Shown one piece after another: positions 36,712 to 48,314 of a stretch of DNA of 64,000 nt; positions within the stretch are counted from its first letter, which is position 1; each line of letters starts with the position of its first letter. Position numbers and translations under genes: made by a program. The stretch lies in the NCBI GenBank assembly GCA_003667245.1, contig RCNN01000030.1, positions 62,001 through 126,000 of the forward strand, in the 5' to 3' direction. The notes below the pieces were generated by a model. That model made no database searches. It was not told where the DNA came from and was given only the letters and a program-made list of their open reading frames with translations. The stretch is from Heterostelium multicystogenum. Lineage: Eukaryota > Evosea > Eumycetozoa > Acytosteliales > Acytosteliaceae.

Positions 36712-38214
36712 ATGAAAGAAGAACAAAGAGATATATATACATTGATTCTTAATCAGCTGGTGCACGATGGATTCATAAATGAGGCAACAAAACTTAGTGA
36801 GTCTACTATGATCCCATGTCCACTGCCACAAGATGCTACCAACAAACTATCACAACTTCTACAATCTACATTGACTCCATCTAAAGACTTAAATACATTC
36901 GACGGTATGTACTATCTCAGTCGACGACGATCCATTGATTGCAACTATGACTAATAGTACTGACCTTTCTGAAATCAAGATGACGACGGCAAAGAAATGG
37001 ATATAGGCAGCGATCGAATGAGATGTTTAGATTTAGATAATAGCTCCGCGAGCGCTGCTGGCGGAAGTGGCTCGTCAACTTCACCGCCAATCAATAAAGT
37101 ATCGTTTTTAACCAAGTTTATCACTACACATAAGAATGCATGTCGATGTGCAAAGTTTAGTTGGGATGGCAAGTTTGTGGCAACAGGTTCATCGGATACC
37201 TCTATAAAGCTGCTCGATGTAAACAAGATGAGAAAACTACAATCAAACAAAGAACGAGACAACCGAAGACTTTGCACCTTCAAGACCGGTCGTCAGAACT
37301 TTCTACGACCACTCACAACCAATCAGCGATCTAGACTTCCATCCTTCAGCACCCATCTTGGCATCTGCCTCCAAAGACTCAACCATCAGATTTTACGACT
37401 ACAAATCATCTTTGAAGCGATCATTCAAATTCATTCAAGATACACACAGCGTTCGAACCATCAACTTCCACCCATGCGGCGACATGTTGCTGGCCGGAAC
37501 CGACCACCACATGATCAGATTGTACGATGTTAACACATTCCAATCATTCACAGCACGCAAACTCAATGAACACCACCATGGTGCAATCAATCAAGTGAGA
37601 TACTCTATCGATGGTAATATCTTTGCAAGCTGCTCGAAAGACAATACAATCAAGATCTGGGATGCAGCTAACTTTGGACTGATAAACACGCTCTCTTCAC
37701 CTCACAATGGCAAAGAAGTTACATCGGTACAAATATCTCGCAACCAAAAGTATCTGCTCTCATGCGGTCGTGACAGCTATGTCAAACTCTGGGAGATCTC
37801 TTCCGGTCGCATCATACACTCAATCAACACTGGAGTTAACCAAAGTGGAAATAATGTAACTATCACATCGATCAGAATGCTGATATCAATAATATTAAGC
37901 TTGACTATTAATATGACCAATTATTATTACTATTATTATAGAAGAATAGATTATGCGCTACTTTCAATTGTACAGAAGATTTTATAATTACTTTGGATGA
38001 GCAACCATCATCCGTTGCCATCTACAACTCAACCACAGGAGAGTCCGTCCAAAAACTGTCTGGACACATCCAATCAATCAGATGGATTGCCTCATCGCCC
38101 GTGGAGAATGCACTGATGACATGTAGTAATGATCATCGTGCTCGTTTCTGGACTGAAGACACAACCGCCATAGGATCTTCAAACTTGAAGCCATCAGAGA
38201 CATCCATAATATAG
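36712..38214 (+). CDS. cstf1: Cleavage stimulation factor subunit 1 (CstF-50)
   Basis: Exons 36712-36904, 36980-37855 and 37942-38214 (introns 75 and 86 nt), 446 aa versus 431 in human. The N-terminal dimerisation region is present (DIYTLILNQLVHDGFINEA). Then come six WD blades: HKNACRCAKFSWDGKFVATG, PISDLDFHPSAPILASASKD, VRTINFHPCGDMLLAGTDHH, INQVRYSIDGNIFASCSKDN, VTSVQISRNQKYLLSCGRDS and IRWIASSPVENALMTCSNDH. Blade order and the HSQPISDLDFHP, FKFIQ and LRLYDxNTFQ-like motifs match CstF-50. It is part of the nuclear pre-mRNA 3'-end cleavage complex with CstF-77/64. One extra A at 37233-37236 breaks the frame. Confidence 0.92.
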
Positions 38215-38420
38215 AGGAGACTATACATCGATACCAATATTTATAAAGAAAGATTAGATCAACTTTTATTTACATTTAAACATTGGATTTAAAGTAGTTT
38301 TATTTTTAGATTTATCTGTGATACATTGTTGATTGGGGTTTATTATCATCCACCCTTTAATGTAAATCTAAATAGTTGAAATAAATATTTCTTTCGACTG
38401 ATCAACTTTGTACTTAATTT

Positions 38421-38790
38421 CTACATAAGGTATCCAAAAAGTGGACAAAAATAGTAACCAATTGATTTAGCATAACTCTCATTGGTATTGACTTTTAATT
38501 TAAATTGAATTGCACTGGCGTATATTGGGAAAGTTGAACATTCATTGGAATCCAAGTTTTCAAAATAATAGTCGATCAATTTATTCCTCCTAGTTGGATT
38601 TCCATAATAAATAATCTTTATTCCTGTGACATTACTCAATTCCAAAATATATCTCAAGCTCTAGATGCGAATGAGGATCACCAAGGTTTGTAATTTTTAA
38701 ATCTGATTGGTAAATAGATGAAGAACAATATCATCAAAGTAGGATGTAACCCAACAGCTATTGTAATATATCTTCAATACTACAAATAAA
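38421..38790 (-). pseudogene. Gene fragment of unknown family
   Basis: On the minus strand, coding-like sequence can be followed from about 38790 to the stop at 38421. It begins EPTDLFVVLKIYYNSCW, continues DDIVLHLFTNQ..LKITNLGDPHSHLELRY and ends GYYFCPLFGYLM. Two one-base changes (near 38660 and 38697) are needed. I find no convincing start codon or upstream exon beyond a possible acceptor at about 38795. The fragment is too short and broken to name; it could be the remains of a larger gene or a short real gene with assembly errors. Confidence 0.35.
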
Positions 38791-38937
38791 TCCGTTGGTT
38801 CCTATCAAACTGCGGATATCAAACCATTATTACAATTTTATTTGAATACTAGTATTTGACGAGTTCCTAATATATATGGATAATAAATATGGATTTGTGG
38901 ATTGATTTGTTTGGGGGTGGGTGGCTTTTGTGTTTGT

Positions 38938-39977
38938 CTATTTTTTCTTGAATACACCAAACCAAAGACCTAAAAAGATGACTAAAGCAGCTAATGTAAC
39001 ACCTAGACAAATCACTAGGAAGAATACCTTCTTACGGTATGATGTTTTGTAGACCAATGCTTGCTCAAGATCGGTAACACCAGCTTCTACATTGGCGTCA
39101 GCGGTCTCAACATTGTTGTTGGCAATCACCAGCTTTTCACCATCCTCCTCGACCAACTGTGAAATATCTCCAACGATATCCTGTAGAGTTCTCATATCAT
39201 CGACCAACTGTCTAGTGGCCTTGTTCCTCTCCTCAATGATATCATTGTAGATCTGCTCTTGGTCAACAAGTTGTCCACCCAATCCAAATGTAAACTTCTT
39301 ATCGTGATCATCCTGTTGCTGTGATTGATCCATCTGATAATCGTAGTTTCCATTATAATTTCCATTATAGTTTCCATTATTATAATTATTGTTTCCATTG
39401 TAGTTGTTGTTATTGTTGTATCCAGCCCTTCCACCAAAGTTTTGTGGTTCTCTGAATGAATTTCTGTGTTGTTCGATTGCCTCTGGGTCATTGATAGGTT
39501 TAGTGGCATTTTCTTTCTTCTGAGAGAGCTGCATCAGCTCGTCGAATCTATTTGTAGCATCCTTCAAATCCTTCAGTATCTTTTCTTTTTGTATCTTTGA
39601 AATATTTGAACTTGGTTGTTTCAATTTATTTGAAATTAACTAGTAATAAATATATGGATTAATATCTTTGTTACTATACATCATCAATAATATGTAACAA
39701 TCTAACTATCGATTGATTATATTTGTATACCTTTAAATTATCACTGATTTCGACTTTCTTTTGATATAATTTTGAACGGAATGAGTTTGTATCTCTTGAG
39801 GTACCTAGTTCTCTGATTTGTTTCTCGAAAAAGGTGATATCTCCATATGTCTTTGATAAAAGCTGTGCCAATGAATTTGGGTCATTTCTACAACAAATCA
39901 ACTCAACATTAGAAACAATTTGACAATATATATATAAGTTTTACTTACCCACTTATCAAAGGTGTTCTTTCAGTCAT
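38938..39977 (-). CDS. Syntaxin-7-type Qa-SNARE with Asp at the zero layer
   Basis: Exons 39977-39949, 39887-39731 and 39639-38938 (introns 61 and 91 nt), 295 aa, no frame breaks. The layout is that of an endosomal syntaxin: an N-terminal helical Habc-like bundle (DITFFEKQIRELGTSRDT.., KEKILKDLKDATNRFDELM), an Asn/Tyr/Gly low-complexity linker, a SNARE motif (IIEERNKATRQLVDDMRTLQ..) and a C-terminal membrane anchor (VFFLVICLGVTLAALVIFLG) ending FKKK. Aligned with syntaxin 7, the ionic zero-layer Gln (HEQGD) is replaced by Asp (EEDGE; codon GAT). It should act in endosome/lysosome fusion with Vti1, syntaxin 8 and VAMP7 partners (family knowledge). Confidence 0.9.
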
Positions 39978-41118
39978 ATTTTATGCTAATTATTTATAAA
40001 TAAAAATATATTATTATCGTGCAAAAATACAATAAAATAAAAACACAAAATATCTAGTTTTGTAGAATTCTAAACTTTATTTAGATATCTTTAAAACTAT
40101 AGTCTAAAGGTAATATGATTATACTTTTTTCTTTCTTTCTTATATATACTATATAATTATTTTAACTTTATTTAAAAAGAGAACTAATATATAATAATAA
40201 TAATAATATTTACAACACCTTTAAACAGCAATAACAACAACAAAATAATAATCGTCAGTGAGTTGTCTACCAGTAACACAATTCAATTCCTTAATAATAT
40301 CTCATTTTTTTAAAAATACACACTATTTTCAAATTAAGAATAAAAATGATTTCATTTGATTTTTAATGATTTTTTTACAAAAAGCAAAAAAAAACAATCT
40401 AAACTCACAAAGACATCTTAATAATGAAAGAATATCTCTCTTCTTGTGTTTGAATCTTTGGATTCTGCCGACCGAACCATCCAACCTATTCACTCTCTTT
40501 ATCTTTCTTCGTCATCATTATAAAATATCTTTTTACTAAATCAGGATATAAATATTATATAATAATATATCACATAACATAATATTTTAATACATTTGAT
40601 TCATGTCAATTGGTATTATTTAGTGATCATATTTGAAAAATGAGTCAAATGATTTGCAATACCTGGAAAACTAGAGTTTTGTTGACCTGTTTGTGTGATG
40701 TCATTCGTACAGTAGAGTATGAACTTCAAAATAATAGATGGGTATTGATTTTTTCAATAATTTATTTTTTGTTTTTTTTATTTTTGACTCAGATGTGCAT
40801 GACATGAATGTTGTTGGGATGAGGTCAAGTGCATAATGATTCATAACTAACTTAAAATTAAAATTGAATATTGTATTAATTAATAATTAGATTTATTATA
40901 TTATTTTGTACAATTAAAATCTACATTCATACATACATACTTTTACATTCGATTTATATTCTAGATTAGTTAGAATTATTATTAGATTAGTTTATTTTTA
41001 GATCATTCCATTCATTCATTCTTGAAACAAACAATTTGGACAGCAGATTAGAAAGATTTGTTAGATTGTTAGATATAAATATAGATATATAGATATATAG
41101 ATAAATAGATAGATAATC
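39978..41118. other. Intergenic between divergent genes
   Basis: About 1.1 kb of AT-rich promoter sequence for the syntaxin (-) and RER1 (+) genes, with TA/TAA repeats (40180-40210, 40555-40570), a CATACATAC string at 40927 and a (GATA)n-like leader at 41085-41115. One possible short ORF at 40640-40807 is listed separately. Confidence 0.5.
40640..40807 (+). CDS. Possible 55-aa tail-anchored protein
   Basis: ATG 40640 to TGA 40805-40807. The first 34 residues are mixed and soluble-looking (MSQMICNTWKTRVLLTCLCD, VIRTVEYELQNNRW) and are followed by a single hydrophobic segment (VLIFSIIYFLFFLFL) and TQMCMT. Composition of the first half is more coding-like than the flanks. No homology is recognised and the hydrophobic part is T-rich DNA, so it may be fortuitous. 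A GTATTG after the Trp could be an intron donor. Confidence 0.3.
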   Translation: MSQMICNTWKTRVLLTCLCDVIRTVEYELQNNRWVLIFSIIYFLFFLFLTQMCMT

Positions 41119-42118
41119 ATGAATACTAGAACACCTACAACCATCTATGAAGGTGTACCAACTGCACCAAATGATCTTGCAACTTTGAAAACATTGGTTG
41201 CAAGAAAATATCAAAATCTCATTGAAAGAACTATTAGTTTCATTTTACAAAGATGGATTGCTCTTGCCGGTGTGTATCAACTATCGATTTGATATTCATC
41301 ATCATCATCATCGTTGTCACAGAACATTAAGGTATCACGCGAGGTGGTGAAGGAACATATTAATTGATGTAATGGAATTTGATATCTGTCTAAATCAATA
41401 TCGATCAATAGTCTTGACTTGGTTTGGATCATATTGAATTGGAATCATGACAATCTACAAATTTGGCATTAAATTGAATTTAGATCATATGTTATCTCCA
41501 CATTGAGAGTGATGGCCATGAATGACGATGCTGACAAGGCGATGATGACAAGAAGAAGACGATGATGATGAATGTTTGATTAGATTGAAAATACATCAGT
41601 TACTAATTATAATTATACTTTAAAAAAAAATAGTATTGTTTTTGATATATTTACTTAGAATCTATTTTGTTGGTGGATTCTATGTTGTTACATATGCACT
41701 TGGTATCTTTTTGCTGACACAGGTTATTGCTTTTCTTTCACCAAAATGGGATCCGGAATCCCAAGACGACGGAATGACTCTCCCAATGAAGGGTGACGAT
41801 GAAGCCAAGCCATTCGTTCGTAGATTACCAGAGTTTTTGTTTTGGTAAGTTTAGTAATCATACCATGGTATAATATTTCATAATTCATACTAATCAATAA
41901 CATTAACCAACTGTAGGCACTCGATTTCTAAAGCTATTGTAATCAGCATTTTCTGTACTTTTATTCCACTTTTGGATCTTCCAGTGTTCTGGCCTATCCT
42001 TTTGGTTTACTTTATCATTCTATTTACAGTTACAATGAGAAATCAAATTAAACACATGATCAAGCACAAATATATTCCATTCACCGTTGGAAAGAAGGTT
42101 TACAATACAAGAGATTAA
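41119..42118 (+). CDS. rer1: RER1, ER membrane-protein retrieval receptor
   Basis: Exons 41119-41269, 41634-41844 and 41917-42118 (introns 364 and 72 nt), 187 aa, the usual RER1 length, with no frame breaks. Four hydrophobic segments are present ([68 protein letters not shown]). The conserved motifs are [25 protein letters not shown] and [19 protein letters not shown]1 sits in the early Golgi and returns ER membrane proteins through COPI vesicles. The first intron is five times longer than most in this window. Confidence 0.95.
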
Positions 42119-42549
42119 AGTTAGAAGTAAGGATCAATAAGAATAATAATAATAATAATTAAGAATGCCCCTCTATAAAAGAGATAGTAACAAACCCAAT
42201 CAAAATCACAATTAATAAAAATAACATTATCAATTGACTGTCAAACCTGCCCCAATAACACTACTAAAAATCACTAAAATAGGTTTTTGCGGATCCATGA
42301 TCAAAGATAAAATTTTATTCTTATTAATATTAAACTGCAAACTGCTGTTTTAAATTTGGCATTGGTGTGGTCATAATAAACAACAACAAACAATAAACAA
42401 CAAACACAAAATCTTTTATCAATAAACAATTCTCTCAAAATCACTCCATTTCACTTCACTGCTTGATTAATAGATAGATAGATAGATCATAGAATTAGAT
42501 ATATAATAATATATATCTAAATGTTAGTATACATAAATTCATCATCATC
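42119..42549. other. Intergenic
   Basis: About 430 bp between two plus-strand genes. An (AAT)n tract follows the RER1 stop, A-rich AACAACAAAC repeats occur at 42380-42410, and GATAGATA repeats at 42470-42490 precede the next ATG. No gene seen. Confidence 0.5.
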
Positions 42550-45500
42550 ATGGCAAATAATAATAAATTTATTTATACTGATATAAACAGCAGTAACATC
42601 GATAACTATAACAACAACAATAACAATAATAATAATAATATTAATAATTATAATAATCATATAAATAGATGTGATGATGAATTGTTTAGTCAAATGGGTC
42701 TACATCAATATTACCAAACAAGGAAACATTATAATAGTCATATGAATTCAAATGCAGATTCAAGTTCACAAAACGGTGAAAATTTAATATCTTCTTTCTC
42801 CACAGAATCAACCAGCTCCGTAATAGAGCTAATTCAACCATTGACCTATGATAACGCTATCCCTTCGGAGCTTAGAATGTCACCCAGATCCCTTGCCAAC
42901 TCGACGCCTTCACTTAGGTTGTTTCGGCCCAATAATACTCTAACGAAATCCGATAATCAAATTGACAACAACGTTTATATGTTGAAAAGTAAGTAACAAA
43001 GGTAGTACAGCCAGCAGCCAATCGTCGACGCAAACAACTTAAACCATTACCATCCTAGGAACATGGAATGAAACCTTCCAGGAGCTAATTGCCCAGCAAG
43101 ATTCCGAAAAAAAGATGATCGAGTTGAATAGTTTGTTTCAGGAATTCATTGAGACCGCCAATAGATACGGCAAGATCATCATTGCCGAGAGAAATCTTAA
43201 GACTGGCAAGACTATAAATCCAATTGATGCAGGCGGATATGCTGGTGGAGTTAAGTATCAGTCACAAGTAAGTTGTCCTTGTATACTATTATCTTGGTGA
43301 GAAAATCAAATCAACTAACAGCAACCATTGGTTGTAGAATATATTTTTTAAGTTTGCCAAGGACGTTGAAGGCCAAAACAAGACATACATATATGGAGGA
43401 CAGAACGGACCTAACCATGAGAAGGCACAGAAAAGCCAAGGCCTAGAGTTGAAGGCCTACAATCGATATTTCGATTTCTTTTGGAACTCTTCTGGCAATG
43501 AAGGCACATCTACTCCATCCATTTTGTCACCTCCTAACTCTCCACTTCACGCACCAAGATCACAACATCCAACATCTCCACCATCTCCATCTTTAAAACA
43601 AGATGACGATAACAATAACAACAACAACAATAACAACAATAATAACAACAACAAAAATAATGTGAATAGCAACAGCAGGAAACCAATTATACATTTACCT
43701 TTGATGGCACTGATAGATTATTGTGGACATCGTCTGTTGGCAGTATCAGAATTACCAATCGGTCATCATACTTTGGTTTATGGTTCATCTGATGGTGGTA
43801 TTGTAAGTATAAGTTCCAAACAATATCAAGGTCCAATCGCTTGACTAATTGGTTTCATAGACTGTAAGTAACACCGAAAAAGAGGTTAGTGATGAAATGG
43901 CAAGGTTTGCAGAGTACTATAATATATCGAGTCAGAAATTCAACTCGGTTAGCGGTGCAGAAACACTGCACAGTGCATTCGATGTTGAAGTACATCGTGG
44001 AAAAGACAATAGATATTATATTATTGACCTGGCTAGGACATTTCCACCACTTTCCAGCATTTTCAACGGGTCGTAAGTATTGGGAGCTCATCAACAGGTT
44101 GTGGACACCATGATATTGACACTGCTTTCTACACGTAACAGATCAGAGCCAGATAAAATGTATAAGTTGATGAGACCAGAGTTTTGTAGAAAGATGAAGA
44201 CCAGCAACAATACTCGTATACAGGAGGCTCAAAAAGACCCAGAGCACCGTTTAGAATTGTTCCCCAAGGTTTCGCCAGATGTTTTTGTTTCGGCATCTGA
44301 TCAATGCACTGCCTCAAACAAGCAGGAGATCGAAAATCTGGTTCATACAATGAAGAAAATTGTCATACCCAATAAAGCCACTCAGTTGGATAATGAAATT
44401 AAAGGTCCCAGCGAAAAGGTCTTCTCAGAAGACGATATGCGAGCTAGCGGATCTGTTAAAGTGCTTGACAGTTTCCTCTATGAAATATCGCAACAAGACC
44501 AAGAGGATGTCAACGTTTACCTATCAAAGTCATTCCAAATCGAAAGTATCATCAACTTCCTTCATGCTTCAGGTATCAACATACGCTATCTTGGCTTTGT
44601 AATCACCAAGTTAACTGAGCGCTCTCTCATTCAGATTCTCTACACTGAGATGGTTGCGAGAACCTTCAAGAGAACTATTAGGTAATTATAAATTAGTAGT
44701 AGTAGTTCTAATGCTAGCCTAGCATAGTTGTCTAACTTTACTTTCCTTCTTATAGGAACCAAATTGGATCATTAGACAACCAGTATGGATCCTATAGCAC
44801 TGTTGCCAAGACGATATTTTCTAATACCATCGAGTTTATCCAACGCACTGACGCATCTCCTTCTGTCGACAAATTCTGGAAATCATCTGATCAGTTGGAC
44901 TTTAAGCATTGCCTCATGATATGCTTTGAGTCAAGTATGACACCTGAACAATTCAATGAGTAAGAGTTGAGCTGATACTAAAGTTTATTCAAATAACTGA
45001 CTTGATTACTATTCATGATTCGTTCACTGGACAGTCCTAATTTTGACATTAGATCATGTATTGATATAAAGCTTTTGGTATACAGACTGATAAAGCTATT
45101 CAATGTACAGGTCAATCCCAAGTCGATGGAAATGTTTTTAAATAACTCCAACTATTGCTTGAAGCGATCGGACCTGGGTGACTTTGACTCCATCGTCAAG
45201 TATCCTGCATTCATCGATTACAATGCTGGAATGTATCATTTGTTGTGTGCCAAGAAATTGATTGAGAGCAAATCAGCGAATCGTGCCGATATTCACAATA
45301 TGCTTGATGAGGCAAAGACAAAGCTGTTACGTGCTAGACGTTCTCTTCCAACTGATCCAAAAACGCTGTCAAACTTGGCCTATATAGATTTGCTCAAATC
45401 GTTCTTGACTACAGTCTCTGAAGATTCTATCCGCATGCTTCGTCAATCGATGGTATTTCTTCAATCGCTCTCCTCTAAATCTGGATCGATCAGCTCACAG

Positions 45501-47354
45501 TTGGTTCTCGCAAGTTTCGATTTGGTCATACACTATGCTCACCTAGGATCTGTTTACTTGAATCATACAGCCAACTACTTCTTGGAAGGAATTAAGTACT
45601 TGAAGCAAGGAGTGAAAAATTATCCTGACGATGCTATTTCCAACTTCATGGATAGTATTCTTATTCTCTTCAACATATCGAATGACGAACATGCCAATCC
45701 AACTCTAGAGCGATGGAAGAACTATATGTACATCCTTTTTGGAATGGTAGTTAATGGATCTTCATCGTCGCGTCAGAGACTTGAAGATCTATTCAGAAAC
45801 CATTTCAGTGGCGTGGAATCAATCCGTATGTTTAAGGAAATCGATATGAAAGTAATGAAAGTGGTTCAGAGAAATGAACAAAAAGAAAAGATGAAGCAGT
45901 TGCGTCAGCATATCCCTTGTGATCCATATGTTGAATCACAACAATCCAACTCTAGCAAGACTCGTGTGGCAGACGATAAAAATAAAACTCTCCTCGACAT
46001 GATGGCCTTGATAGTCCCCAATGTCAAAAAGTTTGATATGGTCGACAGTAATATTGCTACACTCTACAGGCGAAATGGAGATAGAAAAGAATGTATCTTC
46101 CCAAACTTGGAGTCACTATCGATCGCTTTTAATGAAAGAGTTGACAACTCTGGTATTCAGTTGATCCAGGAGACCCTAAAGGAAATTCTGAATGAACAAT
46201 CAAAACTCCAAAGTTTCAAATTGATTTGTAACCAACAACTTAATCCTCAAATAGAATTGCAGAATCTTAAATCGCTGTACTTATCCATGCACTTGCAAGA
46301 CGAGTTTTTCAGAGACAGTTTCAATCCAAGTAATTTGGAAAATTTGACTTTGATCGACCACCCAGACTTTGATATCTACAGGACAGTCTATAGAGAACCC
46401 AATCTCTCCGATGTTTGTCTTAACAAACTGTTAAGCAAATGTGGGAAACTGAAAAGTCTAACTTTGTCACTACATTATGTTACTGAGATCGCATTCCGAG
46501 GAAATCTGCCATTCATTCAACATCTTGAAAGCATTTCTTTAAGTCATTGCGGCAAGTTGACTTCCACTGTAATTTTAAAACTAGTCCAAAGTGCCAAAAA
46601 TCTTGTGAGCTTAGATCTTACAATGACCGAAGTTACAAATGAAATAGTTAAAACAGCAATTAACTATACTTCATTAAAGTCCCTTAAAATAGTACCAAAA
46701 ACCTATGAGAGTGACTCTTGTTACTTTTCCCAACGACCATGTAACTGTGAAGATCTCATACAGCAATTTAATGAATCTCAAAAAATTTTGAAATCACTCA
46801 CAGTGCTACATCTTCCAAGATTCACTACATTAAATCCTCAAATCTACAAAGATCTCTGGTCATTGCTTGGTATGTTAACAAACCTCGAGGAGTTGGCTCT
46901 TCCACCCCACATAAGTTTGGTCAATATGCTCGCAAATCGACCAGATGAAAAAGACAAAGATTGGAGATACCACCAAATTGAACCGCCTATTCTTCCAATA
47001 CTCACAAAGTTAATTCTCACTGATATTACCATATCAACTAAGGCTTCATTCAAGAATTTACTGCAAATGGCACCCAGATTGGTCTCACTGGCCATCCGTG
47101 GTTCCTTTAAACTGATGTCAAACAACCAAAGCGAAACAACCAACCTTACTCCACTTTTCCCACTCCTCAATCAAATCAAAGAGTTGGAAATTTCAATTTC
47201 GGATATCGAGGACGACAACAAATTCTTCAGAGACCTACTCAAAACATGTACATCACTCTACAGTCTAAAATATATGACACATGAAATCAGTGCAGCATGG
47301 TTTATCGACAAAGATTTTCCACTTGTACAAATTGAAAAATCAGTCCTCAAGTAA
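42550..47354 (+). CDS. CLU-domain protein fused to leucine-rich repeats
   Basis: Seven exons: 42550-42988, 43059-43267, 43338-43802, 43861-44072, 44142-44681, 44756-44959 and 45035-47354. Introns are 58-75 nt, and all phases close to exactly 1462 aa. After an Asn-rich N-terminus, residues about 150-400 match the CLU (clustered mitochondria) domain: LKAYNRYFDFFWN, LPLMALIDYCGHRLLAVSEL, HTLVYGSSDGG, FDVEVHRGKDNRYYIIDLAR and TFPP. A helical region follows. The last ~430 residues are leucine-rich repeats (FPNLESLSIAF, LQNLKSLYLSM, LKSLTLSLHYV, LESISLSHCG, LVSLDLTMTEV, LEELALP). Canonical CLU/CLUH proteins carry TPRs at this end, not LRRs. CLU proteins bind mRNAs for mitochondrial proteins and affect mitochondrial positioning; whether this relative does so is unknown. 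Confidence 0.88.
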
Positions 47355-47550
47355 TGATCTACTAAATAAAAGAAATCAATTTTATAAGTATAATCATTGG
47401 TCCATTTTAAGTTAGTATTGGGAATTGAATTTCTTGAAAATAGGATATTTTCAAGATTCATTTTTATTTTTAATTTTTTTTTAAATGACTTTTAATATAA
47501 TATAACTTGATTAAACTATTTAGGAAAATCACATTTAGTATAATTACAGG

Positions 47551-48187
47551 ATGAGTTTCGACATCTACAAGCTCGGGAGTGGGTATATCTACCGCTTCCA
47601 CAACAACAAAATCAGGAACTGTTGTTGCAAGCAATGTGACTCCACCAACTCCATCTTCTCCTTCTACACCTACCAAAGAAAAGAAAACCATTGAAACTAT
47701 TCCAGGATTCTTACCTTTCAAATCCAACACTATACAGATTGTTAACCACAGTACTGAGGCTTTGGTATCTTTGATAAAGATGGACCCAAACGCACACTAT
47801 TACAGTGAGGTTACTCTTGGTCTTGGTGCCACTCCTACATCGATGGCTGGTATCAATGGCACACTCAAGAAAGAAGTTAAGCAAACTGCACCCATCCAAC
47901 GTATCAATCTTCGGGTAGAAAATAAAATACATGAGATCGACATCGACGGTAGCAAAGCTTATGTCTCTGTATTTAAACTAGCGAGCTCTGGTGACCACTA
48001 TCTAGGTGTCATTGAGGATCGTCTTTTAAAAAAAGGAAAAGTATTGAATATCAATCAAAATCACATAACCGACTTAACAACTCCTGGTTTCAATATTACA
48101 CACTATGATTTACTCTTCAATAAGATTACTCCTTCTTCACCCAACTCTGGGAGCTCCACACCCAATACCACTCCAAATTCTCCATGA
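47551..48187 (+). CDS. Unknown 211-aa protein
   Basis: ATG 47551 (MSFDIYKLGVGISTAST) to TGA 48185-48187. The open frame requires dropping one G from the GGG at 47575-47577. A Thr/Ser/Pro-rich N-terminus is followed by a beta-rich globular region (PFKSNTIQIVNHSTEALVSL, YYSEVTLGLGATPTSM, QRINLRVENKIHEIDI, AYVSVFKLASSGDHYLGVIE) and a Ser/Pro/Asn-rich tail. No signal peptide or membrane segment. I do not recognise the fold; the pattern of short strands suggests a beta-sandwich. It converges on NUP160. Confidence 0.7.
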
Positions 48188-48314
48188 AAACAAAGTAATC
48201 TTTGTAAAGTAACATAATGTATCTTAGATTTGTAATTAAGTTGTAAAGTTAAAATAATAAATGCTCTATCAAAGTTGAACAGTGTACACTTTCTTTTGAA
48301 ATCGTTTATTTAGT

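Noticed and set aside
40987..41214. 75-codon minus-strand ORF overlapping the RER1 start
   Set aside because: Antisense of the GATA-repeat leader and RER1 exon 1; no coding signature.
41540..41575. C/D-box snoRNA in the RER1 intron
   Set aside because: C-box-like GATGATGA strings are present but no D box and terminal stem in the right order; kept only as a low-interest note.
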